Shown: positions 36,432 to 42,537 of the stretch, one piece after another | How the letters are laid out: the number at the start of each line of letters is the position of its first letter | How positions within the stretch are numbered: position 1 is the stretch's first letter | Assembly (NCBI RefSeq): GCF_030147005.1 | Contig: NZ_JASLAW010000066.1 | Location: forward strand, 1-42,537 | Source of the DNA: Pseudomonas sp. | GTDB lineage: Bacteria > Pseudomonadota > Gammaproteobacteria > Pseudomonadales > Pseudomonadaceae | Direction of reading: 5' to 3' | DNA length: 42,537 nt | Notes under the pieces: model-generated | Databases searched by the model: none | Seen by the model: the letters and a program-made list of their open reading frames with translations, nothing else | What the model was told of the DNA's origin: nothing | Made by a program: the position numbers and the translations under genes

Positions 36432-36463
36432 ACGGGAGGGGTTCCACCGTGAACCTCTCCCGT
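36432..36463 (-). terminator. Hairpin between the convergent FUSC and Ig-like genes
   Basis: ACGGGAGGGGTTC (36432-36444) pairs with GAACCTCTCCCGT (36451-36463) over 13 bp with one G-U pair. It lies just after the end of the minus-strand giant gene; on that strand the stem is followed by GTTTAT, a weak T-run. Confidence 0.65.
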
Positions 36464-36490
36464 TAAGCTTTAATGACCGCAAGCCTCTAC

Positions 36491-39400
36491 CTAGGCAAGC
36501 CCGATAGCATTGCTATAACCACCAAGGATGTGATCTTTTTCTGTTGATACCGCACCGTTTTTGACGTTGATGACATAGTAGTAATTACTAAACAATGCTG
36601 AATGGGAGAATGTCGACGTGCAATCATAGTACCCTCCCCCTAGCGGCCATCTACTACCATACGCAGCATGAATCTCTCGGGCCTCATCCAGACTGGGAAG
36701 GCGCCTCCCTGCGTTGGCAGCGGCCGCTCGGTTAGTGGGAATAGTCCCATTACCCAGATTAAGACAGCGGATCACATTACTGACAACAACAGCGTAATTG
36801 CGGGTCTGTGCGGGGACTGACGAGTCACGCACGCTGATATAGGCAGTTCCATTGCCCCGCACGGTGACCAACCCCGAGTTGCTGGTGACGTTGGCGACAT
36901 TGCTATTGGAGCTTGAGTAGGTATATGGCAGCGTTCCCCCGGATGCCGTGTATTGAATCTGGTTACCCGGACCGAAAGCCGGCAGCACATTTGGATATCC
37001 ATCTATAAGATACGTTTTCTTGTTCAGATAAACCGTCGCCTGGTTAAATACCAACGCCGTGGTATGCACGATCCGGTATTGCGTCTGCGGGAAAGCCAAC
37101 GCCTTGGGCTTGTCAACCTCCTTATTGAAGTTGACATGGGGCGTAATAGTAATCGTGCCATTATTTGGCACGGACATCAGCCAATTGCGCAGCACCGTGA
37201 GGTTTACAAAACCATTGGCGGCCTCACTGGCGGTAACGCGGTGTTCGAACAGCAGTTGCTGCGTGGTCGCACCGGGGGCCGCCACGGTCAACCAGGCAAT
37301 ATGCCCTTCCTGACTATACGGCCACTTGCCCATTCTCAGCACGGCATTGCCGCTAAGGTTAGCCGAGTTTATGGTGCCACCATTTCCAATATTGTTGATA
37401 AAGGCTCTTGGCAGACTGGACAGTGCAATCGCCTGGACATGCACTATCTGCACCTCTGACGAACCTTGCCCACCACGGCCCAGTACCACCTCATACTGAA
37501 ACTGAATCGTGGTGTTAATGGCCGCTCCAATCAAATCATTGTTGATATTGAACGTCACTGTGCCACCGTCAAGCCCAGACAGCGTACCCACTTCAATCGA
37601 GGTCCCCTGCGAGTCGATCAAGAACAGCGTAATCAGATCTTCCCCACCCTGGTTCATATTCGGATAGGTCACCAGCACCTGGCATTTATTTTCAACAGTG
37701 ATTGGGCTGATGATGACTTCAGGCCCCTCCGGGGGAGTCGAATACTTGATCTGCGGATGGGGGAAAATATTGGATTCGGTTTGGACCATATAATGACGAG
37801 TTTCGAACCAGACTATATCCCCGGGATTGTTGCTGTGATTGAATGTCACACCGAATTCGATGGTTAAAGGCGTCCATTCCTTCAAGTTACGCAATCTGCC
37901 CACTGGCGTATAGGAAGAAGGCCCGACGTTTACATCGTTGTCTGATACGTTACGACCTCCAAATGTCTCCTCAAAATATTCCTCATCATTTTTAAATGTT
38001 CCGCGATACCTTTTATACATCTTTTGTTGAAGTGCAATGTAAGGCCAAGGAGGCACGCGCGTCTGATCAAGGTCATCCAACTTGGGTATTTCGAGAACGG
38101 CGCTTTCGCCAATGCTGTCGATCGTGGCCCCAGGCGCATGACTCAGGGTCAGCAAGTTCAGGGTAAGGATCGGTGAGTCGGTGGGAAACCCATTGCGCAC
38201 CACCGTAAATGATATGTCGATATCCCGTCCTGATGGATGAATACTGAAGCCAATCACTTCGGGTGGAACGGTCACATCGACGTAAGCATCTCCGCTGTGG
38301 GCATCCCTGGCTTCAAAGTGTGTGCCGCCACCCGCCAGTCCCCGCCAGCAGACCTCCACAATGTCGCCGTCTTTGGGCTCATTATAGCGACACCGCACGG
38401 TAGCTCCCGTATCTGCTACCCCCCATGGATCGAGTTCATCCGGCCCGGTTGTTGCCTCAAGAACCTCAGGCAGCGACAGCATGCCTAAAGGCTTACCGAC
38501 GGTGTATGTGACTTCCCCGGACAGCTCATCAACGGCAAATCGCTTGCGCACATAACTGACAGTGAGCGTGCCATTTTTGTTGTGCTCAATCAGCTGTTTA
38601 GAAACATCAATAAGTAACGGATTGGAATTCGAGACCAGCACATAAGGAAGAGAAAAAGTTGTGCCCGTTACCGAACCCACGAACTTGATAATGACTTCAT
38701 CGCCAGCCCTGAACTCTGCACGAGCTTCAAAGGATGCAACGCTGCCAAGGCTGTCCGGATTGATATTGTTGGTGGAATCCGCTTCCTGAATACGCGGTGC
38801 GTTCAAAGTGCGTCCCGGACGCCCGACCTGAATATATCGACGTTCGGATTCACGTATATTTACCGGCCCCGTGACGATGTAATACACACGGGTTCGGAGC
38901 AGCCCTTCAAATCGCGCGTAGTCAGCGTTGAAGAAATCACGGAACCGGGGATGAGTCCCTGCTGCCCGATTGCTGAATACGCGTTCGACGCTGCCGTCCA
39001 GATAATCACCCACGATATTGACTTGCAAATCATCCCCTGAATTGCCAGGGGGGGTGTAATCGGGCATCGCCGCAGTGATATAAGCCAAGTCTGGCTCGAC
39101 AAATGGGCCGTGTGCCTGGACGACGTCGGGTTGAGGCAAGGTATAGCGGACGCCGGCGACCGCATAGACGGTTGGCCTGGATTCCAGCGGACCTCGCTCG
39201 CGAACGTAGGAAATCTTCAGGCTGCTCTGGATCAGTGAACGGATAATTGCATTGGGAATAGGGACTTCATTGTAGCTGCTCAAGACGACTTCAATACGCA
39301 AGCCATAGGAAACAGCCTCACCATCCAGCGTGATGCCTTCTACTTTCCAGATAAGGAAATCACCACTGACAAAGTTCAGGTCATTTCTGCGAATCAACAC

Positions 39401-40323
39401 TGAGCCTGTGGCAGGTGCACCATGTAACTCATCGGCTTCCAAGAGCAGTGTCGCCGGATCGGCCTGGACAATATCAGGTTCCTCCAGCAACGTAAGATTA
39501 AGGTTAGCGTTGACAGGAATCGGCTTGCTCCATAGCTGGTAAGGCCCGGACTCATCCAGCACTTCGTCATACAAGAAGAAGCGCACGACAAAATGGCCGC
39601 TGCCTGCTGCATTCAGAAAAGCAGGTTCGATGGTGAACGTCAGGTCGAAACCCACTTGATCATGCCGCAGGGGCGGCAATTCATAGCGATACACTCCCCA
39701 GAAGAACATCACCAGGTCATTGACCCGCATGTTTTCCCACTTATGGATCGTGCATCTCACCCCCCGCACCGCAACCACAGAATCGACATAGGTATCGGAG
39801 AGCGTAAATGTCAAGCCACGATGGTAGGAGCCATCGAAATTGCTTACTCCACCGGGCAATGTGTGCAGAATGAGAATGCGCTGCGGTACCGAAGTGCTTT
39901 TTGTTCCCGGACCAACCCGGATGACTTCGCCATAAACATTACTGACAAACTGGTACAAGAGATTCGTTCTGGGGATCACTAGGGAGAAACGCGGCTCATC
40001 TTTATTGGCAGCAGTAACTTTTCCCTCTTTCATGTGTATGCCGTTCATCCACACATGATAGGTGTCACCAACGTTACAATTGGTCCAACGTTCGAAGCTA
40101 TAGGTCAAACCATCTTTGATATGACGATGACCAATCCCGTAGGCCGCCCCCAAGACCGGAAAGACCTGATTGGGCACAGGATAGGGGGAGTCCAGATCCT
40201 GATTCACTACAGGAGGGACTGGGGGTGACGGTGTTCTAGCTTTCTTGGCTTTATCCGTGGGGGTTGTTTTTTTCTTGGCCTTGGCTTGAACGTTATTTTT
40301 TTACTGACGGGCTTGGTCGGCAT
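36491..40323 (-). CDS. Giant Ig-like-repeat protein with C-terminal Lcl/invasin-tip-like domain; reading frame broken at a slippery A7 tract
   Basis: The main frame is open from 40207 (a GTG) to 36491, 1238 codons. The only well-placed start is the ATG at 40323 (MPTKPVSKK...), seven bases after AGGAG, but it is in another frame and stops at TAG 40207-40209. The two frames meet at A-tracts of seven at 40296-40302 and 40267-40273. A -1 shift at the second (codons AGA AAA AAA, giving A AAA AAA) would make one protein of about 1277 residues. The joined N-terminus is Lys/Pro/Thr-rich, without a signal peptide. The body has several Ig-like modules beginning LPxPxVxEA and holding GDxVxxxWxG; a BIG2-like module lies near 1085-1140; the last 80 residues (LPSLDEAREIHAAYGSRWPL, then YYYVINVKNGAVS) resemble Lcl/DUF1566 domains at invasin tips. 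G+C is low for the genome. Function unknown. Confidence 0.75.
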
Positions 40324-40636
40324 CGTTTTTCTCCTGGGCGCAAATCGCCAGGGAAATAAAGCCTTCTGCTCCACAATCAGTCACCTGTGAGAATTGACAG
40401 TTCTGACCAGCGGCAACAAACCTTCTAGCTACATACTCGTAAGCCGTAGAACCAATCACAGTTTCTCTTACATATTTTTCACGATTTATTCACATCCCAA
40501 GACGTAGGGTGAAGCCTCATCCGTTACAAACGTTGCACATCAAGCCCGCCGCCCCAGCGGGCTTTTTTTTGTCTGCTTTTTAGCTATTGCAACGCCCCGG
40601 TTATAGGAGCGAGCTCGCGCCTAAAAGCGATCGTAT
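40324..40636. other. Gene-free region between the giant gene and the TetR gene
   Basis: No gene is seen. It holds the giant gene's Shine-Dalgarno (near 40331-40335), A+T-rich DNA around 40440-40500 that may contain its promoter, and an orphan plus-strand terminator at 40543-40570. Confidence 0.6.
40543..40570 (+). terminator. Orphan plus-strand rho-independent terminator
   Basis: AGCCCGC (40543-40549), loop CGCCCCA, GCGGGCT (40557-40563), followed by eight T. Both neighbouring genes are on the minus strand, so it ends no visible gene. Confidence 0.85.
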
Positions 40637-41368
40637 TCAGCGTGTGGCCTGTTCACGAATAGCCCGCTGGGTATCCAGCACTTTGGCCAACGCCGTTTCA
40701 GCTTCAAGACTTTGTTGCGGCACGCGAATCGCCGCCGACACCAAGGTAATCAGCTTGGCCATCACCTCGGCGTCGGTGGCCGGGCGGCCCAGCCTCCTGG
40801 AGTTCATCAACAGGCGCAATTCGGTGCCGGCCATCACCCCGGAAATCGCTTTGAGCGCAAATTGCAGGCGCACGCCCAATTCATCGCGCGGCAAATCCGG
40901 CAACGCCAGGGCAAAGGCTTCGAAAAACCGCTGGAACACCGGCTGGTAATGCACCTTGAGGTATTCCTGGATAAACGGCGAGGTGTCGCTGTACACACGG
41001 CCGAGAAAACGGATGAATGAACGCCCCTCCCCACTGGCCGGGTCATTGCACTCCAGGCCCATGGCGGGGGCGAACAGCACGCCCAGCAATGTGTCGCAGT
41101 TAAGCGGGCCGTCGGCTTCGGCTTCGCAGCGCGCCAACAATTCCAGGCGCTGCTCGTTGAGCGGCTCGAGGCGTTGCATGAGCAGGGTTTTCATCAGGGA
41201 ATCCTTGTCCCCGAAGTGGTAGTTCACAGCGGCCAGGTTCGCCTCGGCGCGCTCGGTAATCTGCCGTAATAAAAGCGCGTCATATCCGTACTTGGTAAAG
41301 AGCGCCTCGGTCGCATCCAGCAGTCGAGTCTTGGTAATGTTTGGAGCACTGAGTTTCTTCGCGGCCAT
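40637..41368 (-). CDS. TetR/AcrR-family transcriptional regulator
   Basis: 243 residues. The N-terminal helix-turn-helix domain is at about 13-60 (TRLLDATEALFTKYGYDALLLRQITERAEANLAAVNYHFGDKDSLM). The NLAAVNYHFG recognition helix resembles PsrA/CerR-like members. The C-terminal ligand domain has the FIRFLGRVYSD and LKAISGVMAGTELRLLMN segments seen in that subgroup. The target is unknown; the divergent neighbour is a decayed ABC exporter, which may once have been the regulated gene. Confidence 0.9.
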   Translation of the reverse strand: MAAKKLSAPNITKTRLLDATEALFTKYGYDALLLRQITERAEANLAAVNYHFGDKDSLMKTLLMQRLEPLNEQRLELLARCEAEADGPLNCDTLLGVLFAPAMGLECNDPASGEGRSFIRFLGRVYSDTSPFIQEYLKVHYQPVFQRFFEAFALALPDLPRDELGVRLQFALKAISGVMAGTELRLLMNSRRLGRPATDAEVMAKLITLVSAAIRVPQQSLEAETALAKVLDTQRAIREQATR

Positions 41369-41391
41369 AACATAAGGGTTCCACGGTGGGA

Positions 41392-41424
41392 AATTTTATT
41401 TTAAAAAATAATTTGATTTTTTAT
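41392..41424. promoter_or_regulatory. A+T-rich, partly palindromic stretch upstream of the TetR gene
   Basis: The sequence around aaattttattttaaaaaata has near inverted symmetry and almost no G or C, standing out sharply. A promoter and autoregulatory operator are likely here, but exact elements cannot be fixed. Confidence 0.4.
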
Positions 41425-41601
41425 ACCGGGGCCTTGGTTCGAAAGCAAGTAATGACCCCGTGCCATATGAGCCAAAGCCTCAGCATAAGAACGTGTCAAC
41501 CGCAGCCAACGGTTTTATCGGCACTGTTCGATGCACGTGAAACGTCGGTTCAATCGATCCAACCGCTCCACATCCGCCGCTGGCGCAGCGGGTTGAACGC
41601 G

Positions 41602-42141
41602 GTCACTATTCAAACAGATCGCCGAGCGGCTGGGACGCAAGATCCTGGTGCGCAATAGTGTGGTGCACGAGGCCGGGCGCCTATAAGCCTGCGCGTCGAG
41701 CAACGCCTGAGCCAACTGCTGCATGAAGCGCTGATCAGTCTGCGCACCTTGTGCAAACGCTCGGTGCTGGCCTACTGGGCATCGTGATCGGCTGTTCGTC
41801 GGTGGTGGCGCTGATCAATATCGGCCATGACGCCGCAACGGACGCCACGATGATTTTCAAGGACATGGGCACCGACACGCTGATCGCCCAATTTGCGCCA
41901 AAAGGTACCCGCAACGTACCGATGCGCACCCAGCTCGACCTGGAAGCGGTGCGCCAGGCCGTGCCGGGGCATTGCACATATCGGCGCGCTCAGCTTGTTC
42001 AGCGGCCCCATCGTGTTCAATGGCCGCACCGTCAATGCCAACTTCATCGGCAGCACCGTGGATGCGCAGCTGGCCATGCGCCTGGCGCTGCGGGAGGGTC
42101 GTTTGCTGTCCGCGTATTCGGACTCAAGCCAGGCTTTGTGA
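41602..42141 (+). pseudogene. Decayed ABC exporter: ATPase tail plus permease head (MacB-like)
   Basis: From 41704 the frame reads RLSQLLHEALISLRTL...KRSVLA, then a one-base loss before LLGIVIGCSSVVALINIGHD (from about 41766), and after AVPG (about 41970) a one-base gain before IAHIGALSLFSGPIVFNGRT. It ends at a TGA at 42139-42141 after AYSDSSQAL. This is the N-terminal helix and start of the periplasmic domain of a MacB/FtsX-type permease; the rest is missing and REP elements follow. Upstream, from 41602, VT...QIAERLGRKILVRNSVVHEAGRL looks like the end of the matching ABC ATPase, itself frameshifted. With truncation and at least two frameshifts it cannot be functional. Confidence 0.7.
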
Positions 42142-42167
42142 AAACCTCAAGCTAAACCCCGATCAAC

Positions 42168-42188
42168 ATGTGGGAGGGGGCAAGCCCT
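42168..42188. repeat. Single REP-like sequence
   Basis: A gtgggagggggcaagccc stretch directly after the decayed permease, similar to the REP at 4154. Confidence 0.55.
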
Positions 42189-42221
42189 GATGACCCGTCA
42201 GTTAAGACAAAGCCGTTAACC

Positions 42222-42324
42222 GTGGCGAGGGAGCTTGCTCCCGCTGGGCCGCGAAGCGGCCCCGTACGTTGTTTAAAACAATGGGACTGCTACGCAGTCC
42301 GACGGGAGCAAGCTCCCTCGCCAC
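42222..42324. repeat. REPIN of a second family, copy A
   Basis: Inverted arms gtggcgagggagcttgctcc (left) and gggagcaagctccctcgcca (right), about 60 bp apart; the inner part has two more hairpins (GGGCCGC-GAA-GCGGCCC and GGACTGC-TAC-GCAGTCC types). Confidence 0.92.
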
Positions 42325-42412
42325 AGGTACAGCGCCGTACCAAAAGAGGTGTAGATACCTACGCTGATCGAGGGCTTGCCCTAATGCCAGTCAGTTAAGA
42401 CAGAACCGGTCC

Positions 42413-42506
42413 CTGTGGCGAGGGAGCTTGCTCCCGCTGGACTGCGTATCATTCCCATTTTTGGGGCCGCTTCGCGCCCCAACGGGAGCAAGCTCCCTCG
42501 CCACAG
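42413..42506. repeat. REPIN of a second family, copy B
   Basis: The same arms as copy A with a different inner sequence. The bases before each copy, gtcagttaagaca at 42197 and at 42390, are also repeated, so a unit of about 193 bp occurs twice in tandem at the right edge. Confidence 0.92.
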
Positions 42507-42537
42507 GTCGCAGGTTTTTCTGCTTTAGCGCTTAACT

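Noticed and set aside
42168..42537. CRISPR array at the right edge
   Set aside because: The repeats are inverted REP pairs of about 90-100 bp with only two units; there are no regular direct repeats of 28-37 bp with equal spacers and no cas genes.

Overview
The window reads as chromosome of a Pseudomonas, most likely of the P. fluorescens complex. The evidence is the G+C-rich codon use of the core genes, a fused nuoCD inside a 13-gene complex I operon, the gene order nudJ-mnmA-hflD-purB upstream of aceA and nuo, and many REP/REPIN palindromes of the 'gcgggcttgctcgcgaatgc' and 'gtggcgagggagcttgctcccgc' kinds. No database was searched; names come from motifs, lengths and gene order.

Layout. 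(1) 1-4024, minus strand: a probable operon of an EamA/DMT permease, a small cupin, an acyl-CoA transferase and an FAD/NAD(P)-binding protein that runs off the left edge. The last three genes look clearly less G+C-rich than the rest and are probably acquired; no known pathway is obvious. (2) 4233-10612, plus strand: housekeeping genes nudJ, mnmA, hflD, purB, a ribosomal-protein L16 hydroxylase (roxA type), a GNAT acetyltransferase and an exported protein with a secretin N-domain look. (3) 11106-12431: aceA, isocitrate lyase, behind a 493-bp non-coding stretch that may hold a structured leader or sRNA. (4) 13088-28044: nuoA-N, proton-pumping NADH dehydrogenase, mostly with 4-bp overlaps, preceded by about 430 bp of gene-free DNA with a candidate promoter and a palindrome, and closed by a strong terminator.

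(5) 28045-36389, accessory genes: a 144-bp tandem repeat, an outer-membrane beta-barrel protein, several small Pseudomonas-type hypothetical proteins, a DUF3087-like membrane protein, an MFS exporter, a DyP peroxidase divergent from a GapN-type aldehyde dehydrogenase lacking the usual catalytic Glu, and a FUSC-type membrane protein. (6) 36491-40323, minus strand: a giant Ig-like-repeat protein (about 1277 aa) whose only good start (ATG at 40323 with an AGGAG Shine-Dalgarno) is in a different frame from the body. The two frames are joined by a correctly phased A AAA AAA heptamer, so this is either a -1 frameshift site or a recent mutation. (7) 40637-42537: a TetR regulator, a decayed ABC exporter (ATPase tail plus permease head, at least two frameshifts) and a block of tandem REPINs at the right edge.

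The core of the window is central metabolism (purine synthesis, glyoxylate shunt, respiratory complex I) and translation quality (tRNA thiolation, ribosomal hydroxylation). The two flanks are variable: an island-like operon on the left and a surface-protein and decayed-exporter region on the right. The most interesting objects are the frameshifted Ig-like giant, the left-edge operon, the aceA upstream region and the tandem repeat after nuoN.
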